From the NCBI RefSeq assembly GCF_000316665.1, contig NC_019678.1, positions 3,410,001 to 3,474,000 on the forward strand: a stretch of DNA of 64,000 bases, read 5' to 3'. The number at the start of each line of letters is the position of its first letter. The stretch's first letter is position 1. The notes under the pieces are model-generated. The model was given only the letters and a program-made list of their open reading frames with translations. It ran no database searches and was not told the origin of the DNA. The position numbers were made by a program, and so were the translations under genes. Source of the stretch: Rivularia sp. PCC 7116 (GTDB taxonomy: Bacteria; Cyanobacteriota; Cyanobacteriia; Cyanobacteriales; Nostocaceae). Of this stretch, positions 17,989 through 25,973 are shown one piece after another.

Positions 17989-18065
17989 AATCAGTGAGCA
18001 GTTATCAGTTATCAGTTATCAGTGAGCAGTGAGCAGTGAGCAGTGAGCAGTGAGCAGTTATCAGT
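17989..18065. repeat. Short tandem repeat array (AGTGAGC and AGTTATC heptamers)
   Basis: About ten consecutive 7-mers: AGTTATC units, then five AGTGAGC units, then AGTTATC again. A related patch of CTGCTCACTGTTAACTGTTC units (complementary type) lies at 18195-18240 just before trpS, so the pip-trpS gap is bracketed by inverted relatives. Confidence 0.85.
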
Positions 18066-18245
18066 AAAGAAATTAATTAGGGGTTTTGATTCCTTATTTG
18101 ATTTAGGTTCACGCAATAACTGTTAGGGTATTATTGCAGAAAACCATAAACTAACAACTGACAGCGTTCATCTCCCAAAATATACCTTAATTACTGCTAA
18201 CTGCTCACTGTTAACTGTTCACCGTTAACTGTTCACTGATTCAAT

Positions 18246-19268
18246 ATGGCTAAACAACGAGTTTTTTCTGGAGTACAACCAACAGGTAATTTACATTTGG
18301 GTAACTATTTAGGAGCAATTCGCAACTGGATAGAAATTCAAAACCAGTATAAAGACGAATATGAAAATTATTTTTGTATCGTAGATTTACATGCAATTAC
18401 CGTACCGCAAGACCCCAAAAAGTTGGCGGCAAATACTTATCATTTAGCTGCAATTTATTTGGCGTGCGGTTTGGATTTAAATTATTCTAATATCTTCGTA
18501 CAGTCTCACGTTCCCGCCCACAGCGAATTAACCTGGTTGTTTAACTGTATCACTCCCCTCAACTGGTTGGAAGATATGATTCAGTACAAGGAAAAAGCAA
18601 TCAAGCAGGGTGAAAACGTAAACGTGGGTTTGCTGGATTATCCCGTACTGATGGCTGCTGATATTTTGCTGTATCAAGCTGACAAAGTTCCTGTAGGTGA
18701 AGACCAAAAACAACACTTAGAATTAACAAGAGATATTGTCAATAGATTTAATCATCAATTCGGTAAACCAGAAAAACCTGTATTAAAATTACCAGAGCCG
18801 ATAATTCGTAAAGAAGGGGCGAGGGTAATGAGTTTGACAGACGGTACCAGTAAAATGTCTAAGTCCGACCCCTCAGAATTAAGTCGGATTAACTTGACAG
18901 ATACCCCAGCTGAAATTACCAAGAAAATCAAACGCTGTAAAACTGACCCAGTTCGCGGTTTAGAGTTTGATAATCCCGAGCGCCCCGAATGCAATAATTT
19001 ATTAACTTTGTATATGCTGCTTTCCGGTAAAACCAAAGAAGAAGTAGCAGCAGAATGTCAAGATATGGGCTGGGGTCAATTTAAGCCCTTGTTAGCAGAA
19101 ACTGCTGTTAATGCCCTGCAACCCATTCAAGAGAAGTATCAAGCTGTAATGGACGATAAAGCTTATCTAGAGCAGGTTTTACGCGACGGTAGAGAAAAAG
19201 CCGAGGCGATCGCCAATCAAACTTTGCAAAAAGTAAAATCGGCATTAGGCTTCTCTATGCCTCTATAA
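18246..19268 (+). CDS. trpS: Tryptophanyl-tRNA synthetase
   Basis: 340 residues, typical bacterial TrpRS. It charges tRNA-Trp using ATP. The class I signature is complete: PTGNLHLGNYLGA at ~12-24 (HIGH-type motif) and KMSKSDPSE at ~204-212 (KMSKS loop). A DLHAITVP block and the GEDQKQHLELTRDI block form the tryptophan pocket region. The N-terminus is standard. No tryptophan-responsive leader was identified upstream; the 5' gap holds repeats. metF starts 61 bp downstream on the same strand and may be co-transcribed. Confidence 0.97.
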   Translation: MAKQRVFSGVQPTGNLHLGNYLGAIRNWIEIQNQYKDEYENYFCIVDLHAITVPQDPKKLAANTYHLAAIYLACGLDLNYSNIFVQSHVPAHSELTWLFNCITPLNWLEDMIQYKEKAIKQGENVNVGLLDYPVLMAADILLYQADKVPVGEDQKQHLELTRDIVNRFNHQFGKPEKPVLKLPEPIIRKEGARVMSLTDGTSKMSKSDPSELSRINLTDTPAEITKKIKRCKTDPVRGLEFDNPERPECNNLLTLYMLLSGKTKEEVAAECQDMGWGQFKPLLAETAVNALQPIQEKYQAVMDDKAYLEQVLRDGREKAEAIANQTLQKVKSALGFSMPL

Positions 19269-19329
19269 GCTTTCCTGTAGCAGTCATATGTGATAGAGCT
19301 GTACCAAGTATCGAAATATAACAATAATT

Positions 19330-20250
19330 ATGCTTGGTACGCTAAATCCGACTCAATTAACAACATTCCGTGCGTCAGCACAAGCTGGGGAATTCCTAAT
19401 TACTGCTGAAGTCGCACCACCAAAAGGCGGTAATCCACAACACATGGTAGAAATGGCGGCGACTCTTAAGGGGAGAGTTCATGCCGTCAATATTACCGAT
19501 GGTAGCCGCGCAGTTCTACGGATGTCTTCTTTTGCAGCATCTGTAATATTACAGCAACAGGGAATCGAGCCGATATGTCAAATGGCTTGTCGAGACAGAA
19601 ACCGCATTGGTTTACAAAGTGACTTGATGGGCGCTCATGCTTTAGGCATCCGCAATATTTTAGCTTTGACCGGCGATCCAGTAAAAGCGGGAGACCACCC
19701 CGACGCAAAAAGCGTGTTCGATTTAGAATCAGTACGTTTACTGCAATTAATTGAAAAACTAAACAATGGCTTTGATAGTAACGATAAAGCCTTAACTGAC
19801 GGAGCCACCGACTTATTTGTAGGAGCCGCAGTAGATCCACAATGTCGTAGTTGGAGCGGTTTACAAAAAAGATTCGAGCGTAAATTAGCAGCAGGAGCGC
19901 AATTTTTCCAAAGTCAAATGATTACAGACTTTGAACTTTTGGAGAAATTTATGACTCAAATTGCCGCAGGTTGTAACAAACCAATTCTAGCGGGAATTTT
20001 TCTCTTTAAGTCGGCAAAAAATGCTCGGTTTATTAATAAATGCGTTCCTGGGGTGACAATTCCCGAGCATATAATTGATAGATTAGAACAAGCTAAAAAT
20101 CCTTTAGAAGAAGGAATGAAAATCGCAGCCGAACAGGTACAAATTGCCCAAGAATTGTGTCAAGGTGTGCATATGATGGCGGTGAAACGCGAAGATTTGA
20201 TAGTGCCAATATTGGATATGGCTGGAGTGAAAGCGGTTAGGAAATTTTAG
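19330..20250 (+). CDS. metF: Methylenetetrahydrofolate reductase family protein
   Basis: 306 residues. It matches the catalytic TIM-barrel (MTHFR) domain that reduces 5,10-methylene-THF to 5-methyl-THF for methionine synthesis. Visible motifs are EVAPPKGGNPQHM near residue 22, the Q-M-A-C-R-D-R-N segment around 87-94, the folate/FAD-site LTGDPVKAGDHP around 115-126, and a C-terminal KPILAGIF strand. There is no eukaryotic-type regulatory domain. Members with this N-terminus are common in cyanobacteria; the acceptor (NADH or ferredoxin) cannot be read from the sequence. It follows trpS closely on the same strand. Confidence 0.88.
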   Translation: MLGTLNPTQLTTFRASAQAGEFLITAEVAPPKGGNPQHMVEMAATLKGRVHAVNITDGSRAVLRMSSFAASVILQQQGIEPICQMACRDRNRIGLQSDLMGAHALGIRNILALTGDPVKAGDHPDAKSVFDLESVRLLQLIEKLNNGFDSNDKALTDGATDLFVGAAVDPQCRSWSGLQKRFERKLAAGAQFFQSQMITDFELLEKFMTQIAAGCNKPILAGIFLFKSAKNARFINKCVPGVTIPEHIIDRLEQAKNPLEEGMKIAAEQVQIAQELCQGVHMMAVKREDLIVPILDMAGVKAVRKF

Positions 20251-20339
20251 GTTTTAGTTAAACCTCACCCCGCCCGACCGGCACCCCTCTACTTGTTAAG
20301 GGAGAGGGGAGAGAGAAGTAGTTCTCGTTACAAGGCTCT

Positions 20340-20466
20340 GCTTTGTAATGCATAGCTTGAGGCTCTGCCTTTAGCATCAATTGAAGGCAGAGCCTTCATA
20401 AATGGGTTCCCAGCCAGAGACTGGGAACCAGTCAAAAATACAGAGACTGGGAACCAGTCAAAAATA
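20340..20466. repeat. Dispersed repeat cluster with a perfect 26-bp tandem duplication
   Basis: AGGCTCTGCCT and its complement flank TTGAGGCTCTGCCTTTAGC; then a 26-bp unit beginning CAGAGACTGGGAACC occurs twice in perfect tandem (20415-20440 and 20441-20466). The same word families (AGGCTCTGCCT, TGGGAAC) recur at 49060-49215. Confidence 0.8.
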
Positions 20467-20484
20467 ATAAAAAATTATTTTAAA

Positions 20485-20965
20485 ATGACAGACGAAGATA
20501 ACGAATCGGAAATACTGCATACCGATTTTACTCAAGCATTTGAAGAATTATATTCTCATCAATTAACTATTCCCCGTCTTGATATTAATATTCGCAATAA
20601 TTTTGTAGATAGTAAGTTGGGTTAGATGCAGGAAAAACTTAATAAGTAAATAACAATTGCGACTGCGTCGTAACCCAACATCAAGTTTTGAATGCAGCGA
20701 GTTATTTTGTTGGCTCTTTGACACTTACTTTGATTTTAATTATTTTGTTGAGTTTTCCGCTCTGATGTTGGGTTTCGTCCCTTAACCCAACCTACTAACT
20801 AATATTCAGATTGCTCAAGAAACAGAAGCGAATATCATAATATTTAATTCAAGCAGTGCAAATAGTTGTGCTTCCTACATTGGTTATGACGTAATAGGGA
20901 ATATTGTTAGTGTTGTAACTGATTTTTTCTTAATGTCTGATTTTCCAATATTTGAAGAAGATTAG
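20485..20965 (+). pseudogene. Small gene of unknown function split by a MITE-like insertion
   Basis: The left part (about 20485-20610) reads MTDEDNESEI..., then LTIPRLDINIRNNFVD. The right part (20798-20965) reads TNIQIAQETEANIIIFNSSS and ends SDFPIFEED-stop. Both are protein-like and share one frame if the 20611-20797 insertion is removed, giving an ORF of about 97 codons. As it stands, the left part runs into a stop six bases into the element. I do not recognise the family. The exact start is uncertain by one base from my count. Confidence 0.55.
20610..20797. mobile_element. MITE-like non-autonomous element, ~188 bp
   Basis: Terminal inverted repeats TAGTAAGTTGGGTTA (left) and TAACCCAACCTACTA (right, complement of TAGTAGGTTGGGTTA) bound the element. 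A second nested inverted pair lies inside (AACCCAACATCA at 20672-20683, TGATGTTGGGTT at 20763-20774). It encodes nothing. The GTAGGTTGGGTT family is a widespread dispersed repeat in cyanobacteria (recalled). No clear target-site duplication was found. Confidence 0.7.
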
Positions 20966-20995
20966 AGATAGAAAAAGTAATCACTGAAAACAACC

Positions 20996-21850
20996 CTAAT
21001 CCTCTTTCCCCGAAGCTCCCACATTCGCAATTTCATAACCATCCGGATAACTACGAATGGGAGAATCAATATAAAAATCAGAAGTCAACCTGGGAGGAAA
21101 CAAACGCAATACCCTAGCCCGAATTTTTAAACTATTTGCAACTGCATTTCGCAAGAAATTAGAAGGATGTTCAAATCCAAAAGCATCAAGCATACTATCG
21201 TCAAGTAAAGCCAATGTTGCAGGTTTTAAAGCAGAATGCATCCACGAAGGGAACCAACTTAAAAATAAGTTTTGTGTAGCTTCACCCACTCGACGGTTAC
21301 TTTCTGCAAAACGGAAATATTTTTCTTCGTAATCGAGATTATAGCGTTCAAATTCTTCATAGGTTTCAGGAATGTCTTGAATATGCATCCTAATACCTAC
21401 TTCCCGCCAAAAATAAAAAGATGATAGCTTTTCATTATCGCACATTGCACGCCAACCGAAACGAGCATTCCAACGAATTGGATCGTATATAAAAGTTGAA
21501 AGCACGTAGAGAAAATCTTCGTTAGCAATTTTAAACCGAGAATGAATCGCATTCATTCGTTCGATTGCTTGTTTACCGCGAGTATCATCGTAACCCCACT
21601 TACTAATCTCAACAACAATAATTGAGGTATCGTCATAGCGTTTTTGTGGACGTTTGTTAAATTCTTGGGTTTTATCCAGCAATTTAGAAACACTCGGAAC
21701 GCAGAAAGTTCGCATCAAAGCAACTTCCAACGAACGAACCATATCCCAAGGGAACTCATACCCCGTCATTAAATGGTAAATCTGACAATGATCGCTTACA
21801 GCATCAAGTTGTTTAATTTCATGGAGATTATTGTAGCGTTTGGGATGCAC
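20996..21850 (-). CDS. MpaB-family oxygenase (DUF2236)
   Basis: 284 residues. The MpaB/rubber-oxygenase-like (DUF2236) family is recognisable: an N-terminal YEFPWDMVRSLEVALMRTF helix, RPQKRYDDT near residue 67, a MNAIHSRFKI segment with the conserved histidine near 103, DFLYVLSTFIYDPIRWN at ~113-129, then FYFWREVG. Relatives bind a b-type haem through conserved histidines and include fungal mycophenolic-acid and bacterial latex-cleaving enzymes; the substrate here is unknown. The gene sits between two degenerate genes. The 145-bp gap after it holds nothing recognised. Identification is by recalled motifs. Confidence 0.8.
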   Translation of the reverse strand: MHPKRYNNLHEIKQLDAVSDHCQIYHLMTGYEFPWDMVRSLEVALMRTFCVPSVSKLLDKTQEFNKRPQKRYDDTSIIVVEISKWGYDDTRGKQAIERMNAIHSRFKIANEDFLYVLSTFIYDPIRWNARFGWRAMCDNEKLSSFYFWREVGIRMHIQDIPETYEEFERYNLDYEEKYFRFAESNRRVGEATQNLFLSWFPSWMHSALKPATLALLDDSMLDAFGFEHPSNFLRNAVANSLKIRARVLRLFPPRLTSDFYIDSPIRSYPDGYEIANVGASGKED

Positions 21851-22019
21851 TGTGAATTATTTCCTAAATCAGAAATGATAAAAATTATAAAATTAATCAA
21901 TGTTTAGCTTGGTCTGTTAAAAACGAAGCTACAAAATATCAAGTTAAGTCTCTATTCTATTTAACAATATGATGTTTGGGAAATACTTAACCAACACAAG
22001 AAAACTAGCGACATCATGG

Positions 22020-22316
22020 TTAGATGTGACCCGCATAATAAAAAAATACAACATCTCCGCTGTCAGCTTTGCTTAAATGTTGCTCAAAACCATCAATAAC
22101 CGCTTGACGTGTTGCAGATTCATTTGTTAACTTTTGCGTAACTAATTCCCATGTCTTTTTATTTCCATTATCATCAGAAATCTTGTGTTGAGTCGCAACC
22201 TCTAAATATTTTTCTATTGCCTTAATATCATTAACACAACCCTTTAGCAAACTCACTCCCGATTCAGGAGCATATTCATCAATACCAACAAGTAAAGCGT
22301 AAATTTTGTTAGCCAT
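22020..22316 (-). pseudogene. Truncated caspase-like (peptidase C14 / orthocaspase) gene
   Basis: 98 residues. The start is a perfect caspase-fold N-terminus: KIYALLVGIDEYAPESGVSL, an LKGCVNDIKAI block, and the strand SGDVVFFYYAGH carrying the catalytic histidine. An intact gene would continue with G and then the catalytic cysteine strand (DAC-type) about 50 residues on. Here GHI is followed immediately by a stop and no matching sequence follows in any frame, so the p20 cysteine half is lost. Without the cysteine it cannot be an active protease. The break is an end-truncation rather than a point frameshift, next to a repeat-rich zone. Confidence 0.8.
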
Positions 22317-22542
22317 TCCTCTTCTCCTATCTGAGCATGTAATTTTCTGTTCTGAGTAATAGTATTAATTGCTCACTTTCCTTTGAGAGTCTTTCTTAGC
22401 CAAATATCTTGTACAATTTACTCAAAAACCTCGGCATTACAATTAAGAGTCTTACAGCAGAAATCGTATAACGATTACTGTCTTAACTTTTAAGCATTGT
22501 CCCTATATATATAGGTACAGAAAAAATTAACTTATGCAGTTA
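22317..22542. other. Non-coding spacer upstream of the caspase remnant
   Basis: 226-bp AT-rich spacer that would hold the caspase-fragment promoter. It contains a CCTATATATATAGG palindrome (about 22502-22515). No reading frame was recognised. Confidence 0.4.
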
Positions 22543-22695
22543 GAGGATGTTTGAAAAGTATAGTTTTTAGCCCAACTTTCGGATTATCCCCCCTTCCCCC
22601 CTTAAAAAGGGGGGTAACGGCTCCCCCTTTTTTAAGGGGGATTTAGGGGGATCTTAAGATTTACGAGTTTTATTTATGACTTCCCAAACATCCTC
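22543..22695. mobile_element. 153-bp MITE with TTA target duplication
   Basis: Ends are imperfect inverted repeats GAGGATGTTTGAAAAGT and ACTTCCCAAACATCCTC. They are flanked by a direct TTA on each side (22540-22542 and 22696-22698). The interior holds two further inverted G/C tracts (CCCCCCTT...AAGGGGGG and CTCCCCCTTTT...AAGGGGGAT) and has no coding capacity. The ends plus a 3-bp duplication fit a non-autonomous IS derivative mobilised in trans. Confidence 0.8.
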
Positions 22696-22817
22696 TTAGG
22701 TTGGTTAGTGATGGGGTAAAGGGGGGATAAAATAATTTTTATTTACCTTTTGGGGAATACGTCTGTGTTAGCACTGCATCTCCCGAAGGTTCAAATCCAA
22801 TAATTTGTTCTCCTGCC

Positions 22818-22843
22818 AAAAAAATAACGGGCAAAAAGCCCGT
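22818..22843 (-). terminator. Rho-independent terminator downstream of cupB
   Basis: On the minus strand ACGGGC-TTTTT-GCCCGT forms a perfect 6-bp GC-rich stem followed by TATTTTTTT. It lies about 150 bp after the cupB stop and would end the ndhF4-ndhD4-cupB transcript. Confidence 0.75.
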
Positions 22844-22991
22844 ATAATAATTCTTTCTATTCAAAGTCAGGTACGGTCACAATTATCACAATGTTTTGTT
22901 GGTGCGTGACACAGTAAAGGTTATTACTACGTTTAAAACTAGTCAAAGTGTCACAGCACCCTACAGTCAAACCTCTAACCTTTAACCTGTT

Positions 22992-24164
22992 TTACATCCA
23001 CTTAGGTACAGCTATCTCACAAGCTATAGGCTTTTCATTGACATCTTTCAATCGTGAAGTAGTAAATCTATCCATCCAATTTCGTAGATAATCTCGATTT
23101 GCTTTTTGCTCGGAAGGTTCGGTACTATCTGGAGAATGAGGCATTAATCCCACAATTGCTGCGGTGGTAACGCAGTACATAGATTTTTGGAAACTTTTAC
23201 AAATTTGCACTAGTAAATCATCTTCTCCTCGACGAGTTTGACGATAAACTTCGTGCAAATATTCAGGTAGATAGTGACGCATATCATGCATTAATAATGT
23301 GGGAGGAATTCCCGCACCTCCGATTGGTAATGGATCTGCATATAATGCACCGTATTGAAATTTTCCTTGATCTGGGGGAATTTGATAAGCTTGAGCGTTG
23401 TAAGAAACTGTACCGTGGAAAGGCGTTCCTCGGAAGAATATTGCTTCTACATAAGGAACAGCAGTATCCATTAAAAATGTTAAACCTACTTCTTCGGGGA
23501 TTAAGTCGTAAACTTGATCTCGAATTTTGACGCTGTAGGTAATCGGGTTACTCGCATTTGCCACCAAACCGCCTTTAATATGGTCTACAACTTGACCAAT
23601 TGATGTTATTTTACCTTTATTGTATAAGTCCGATAAACTCATAAAAGCATCGGACATGACGCGCCAAAATTGCCCCAAACCGCTGTAATAAGAGCAAACT
23701 CTTAACTGTTCGATTAAAAATTCTGGAAACAGTTGATTAATACCCAATACTAAAGGATTATTTTTAAATTTCGCGTTAATAACAGCTTTTGCTTTTTCTC
23801 TAAATTTGTCTGAATCTACGTATTCATCTAATCCACCGCCACCATGCCACAGCATTGATTTCATACAATACTCGGCATATTCGTAATTAATTCTGTCGTG
23901 CTGCCAGTGACGCAGTAATTTTTGTAAATTGATTTCGCCGTTAAAATATTTGAAAAACGGGAAAAATACTAAAAATTGATTATTGGCAAAGTATATAAGA
24001 TTGTTTGAATAAGCATCTAAAACTACACCGTAACTATGAAGAACTCCAACTACTTCAGTTAAATTTTCTGGAGTATCTGGAAGTAATGCATCTCCACTTA
24101 ATAACCGTTCAATATATTCTGCTAAAGGATGCTTACTAAATTGATTTTTCTTAGTAGTTACCAT
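22992..24164 (-). CDS. cupB: CO2 hydration protein of the specialised NDH-1 complex (ChpX/CupB type)
   Basis: 390 residues. It belongs to the Cup/Chp family that binds the NdhD/NdhF distal module of NDH-1MS complexes at the thylakoid and converts CO2 to bicarbonate coupled to electron transport. Recognisable blocks are LPDTPENL near residue 34, FPFFKYF near 68, a HDRINYEYAEYCMKSMLWHG region, a PYVEAIFFRGTPFHGTVSYNAQ region, GIPPTLLMHDM, and FQKSMYCVTTA near the end. It lacks the ~45-residue insertion after FFKYF that I recall in CupA, and its length matches CupB/ChpX. With the ccm operon adjacent, this favours the constitutive NDH-1MS' set. The CupA/CupB choice is from memory and should be read as likely. 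Confidence 0.87.
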   Translation of the reverse strand: MVTTKKNQFSKHPLAEYIERLLSGDALLPDTPENLTEVVGVLHSYGVVLDAYSNNLIYFANNQFLVFFPFFKYFNGEINLQKLLRHWQHDRINYEYAEYCMKSMLWHGGGGLDEYVDSDKFREKAKAVINAKFKNNPLVLGINQLFPEFLIEQLRVCSYYSGLGQFWRVMSDAFMSLSDLYNKGKITSIGQVVDHIKGGLVANASNPITYSVKIRDQVYDLIPEEVGLTFLMDTAVPYVEAIFFRGTPFHGTVSYNAQAYQIPPDQGKFQYGALYADPLPIGGAGIPPTLLMHDMRHYLPEYLHEVYRQTRRGEDDLLVQICKSFQKSMYCVTTAAIVGLMPHSPDSTEPSEQKANRDYLRNWMDRFTTSRLKDVNEKPIACEIAVPKWM

Positions 24165-24190
24165 AAAAATTTATCCTGTAATATTTTAAT

Positions 24191-24327
24191 TTGGTAATTG
24201 GTAATGGGTAATTGGTAATGGGTAATTGGTAATTGGTAATTGATAATTGGTAATGGGTAATGGGTAATTGGTAATTGATAATAAATAACTAACCACTAAC
24301 CACTAACCACTAACCACTAACAACTAA
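24191..24327. repeat. Short tandem repeats between ndhD4 and cupB
   Basis: About a dozen GGTAATT/GGTAATG-type heptamers are followed by five CTAACCA units. They fill the intergenic space inside a presumed operon. Confidence 0.85.
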
Positions 24328-25808
24328 TCATTAAAAGACACATTCACAATCGGATTTTGTACGCTCATCATGGCGTTTGTTGTTGGTTCCGTTAAACGTG
24401 TTAACCAGTTTGGTTGGATGCCAAAAATTACTATTAATACAGCTAAAACTATTGCTGGCATTCTATCCGCCCAATAAACGCGGGGTAGATTAGTTACTTG
24501 TTCGGATAATCGTCCGAAAAAGCATTTACTCATCAAAATCAAAAAGTAAGCAGCAGTTAAACCGGTTCCAATCATCGAAACTAAAGTTTGTATCGGAAAA
24601 ACTTCATAACTGGCACGGAATACCACAAATTCCGAAATAAAACCTACCATTCCCGGTATCCCAGCACTTGCCATTACCCCCAAAACCATCAAGCTGCCAA
24701 TTAAAGGCAAACCTCTTTCCGGGTTTAGCAATCCTTGAACAACATCTAAATTGCGACTGCCTGCTTTTTTATACACAATTCCTACCAGCAAAAACAGCAG
24801 CGCCGAAATTAAACCGTGGCTAATCATTTGCATGACGGTACCTAATATACTTAATGGTGTGGCAGCCGCTGCACCTAGAAGTATATATCCCATATGCGCT
24901 ACAGAACTGTAAGCCACCATTTTCTTCATGTCTTTTTGCGCGATCGCACAGGATGCACCGTAAAGCACGCTGATTACTGCCCAAGTTGCCAGCCAAGGCG
25001 CTAAATATGTCCAAGCTTCTGGCAGCAAATACATTCCGAAGCGGAGTATACCGTAGGTTCCTAGCTTCAAAAGTACTCCCGCTAGTAATACGGAAATTGG
25101 TGTAGAAGCTTCTACGTGAGCATCTGGCAACCATGTATGCAAGGGTACTAAGGGCATTTTGATGCCAAAACCAATCAAAATTCCAACTAGCAGTAAAATT
25201 TGTGTCGCTAATGGTATGGAGCTTGTTTGCAATCCTTCCAAAGCAAAACTAGTCGCACCACTTAACCAAACCAAACCCAAGAAACTCGCTAAAACCAAAA
25301 TTCCGGAAACAGCAGTGTAAATCAAAAATTTTGTTGCTGCATAACCCCGACGTTCCCCACCCCATATAGCAATCAGCAAATAGAGGGGAATTAATTCTAA
25401 TTCGTAAAACAAGAAAAATAACAGCAAATCCTGGGATAAAAACGCTCCGGTTACTCCCACGTTGAGCAGCAATAACAAAGAATAATACAGCCGCGATCGC
25501 GATATGGCTTTATCGCTGCTATAAACGGCTATTCCTGTCAACAATGCATTTAATATCAGTAAAGGCAAAGATAAACCATCAATACCAATCTGATAATTCA
25601 AACCTAATGCATCTATCCAAGGAATGAATTCGCTAAACTGTTGATTAACTTCCCCGATATTAAACTGACTGGCTAAAACTAAAGTCCATAAAAAAGAAAT
25701 TACAGTAACACTCAAAGCTACTGTTCGAGAAACTTTTGATGTCATGCCGGGAAAAAACCCAATTAAAGCCGCACCTAAAAGCGGTAGCACAATTAAAATA
25801 CTCAGCAT
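24324..25808 (-). CDS. ndhD4: NAD(P)H-quinone oxidoreductase subunit D, CO2-uptake type
   Basis: 494 residues, a polytopic (about 14-helix) proton-pumping antiporter-like subunit of NDH-1. Typical NdhD elements are PWIDALGLNYQIGIDGLSLPL near residue 43, the loop with conserved Glu in FFLFYELELIPLYLLIAIWGG, PLHTWLPDAHVEA around residue 223, and KMVAYSSVAHMGYILLG around 295. It is placed between ndhF and the Cup gene, the arrangement of the CO2-uptake modules rather than the respiratory complex. The D4 rather than D3 designation rests on the cupB-type neighbour. The protein is predicted in the thylakoid membrane. Repeat-filled gaps of 150-165 bp separate the three genes, which are likely co-transcribed from upstream of ndhF. 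Confidence 0.9.
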   Translation of the reverse strand: MLSILIVLPLLGAALIGFFPGMTSKVSRTVALSVTVISFLWTLVLASQFNIGEVNQQFSEFIPWIDALGLNYQIGIDGLSLPLLILNALLTGIAVYSSDKAISRSRLYYSLLLLLNVGVTGAFLSQDLLLFFLFYELELIPLYLLIAIWGGERRGYAATKFLIYTAVSGILVLASFLGLVWLSGATSFALEGLQTSSIPLATQILLLVGILIGFGIKMPLVPLHTWLPDAHVEASTPISVLLAGVLLKLGTYGILRFGMYLLPEAWTYLAPWLATWAVISVLYGASCAIAQKDMKKMVAYSSVAHMGYILLGAAAATPLSILGTVMQMISHGLISALLFLLVGIVYKKAGSRNLDVVQGLLNPERGLPLIGSLMVLGVMASAGIPGMVGFISEFVVFRASYEVFPIQTLVSMIGTGLTAAYFLILMSKCFFGRLSEQVTNLPRVYWADRMPAIVLAVLIVIFGIQPNWLTRLTEPTTNAMMSVQNPIVNVSFND

Positions 25809-25973
25809 GGGGGAATTGGTAATTGGTAATTGGTGAGAGACGGGAGAGAGGGGGGAGAGGGGGAAGAGTGGGAAGAATTAATTATTTAAACTCCTAACTC
25901 CCAACTCTTAAACTGTTAACTGATAATCCACACCCTTTGAATGAATAACTGATAACTGTTCACTGTTCACTGA

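Noticed and set aside
17989-18065. Direct repeats considered as a CRISPR array
   Set aside because: Units are 7 bp and contiguous with no unique spacers, so they are tandem repeats, not CRISPR.
22783-22800. GGTTCAAATCC resembling a tRNA T-loop
   Set aside because: The flanking bases do not form a T stem and no acceptor or anticodon arm could be found on either side.
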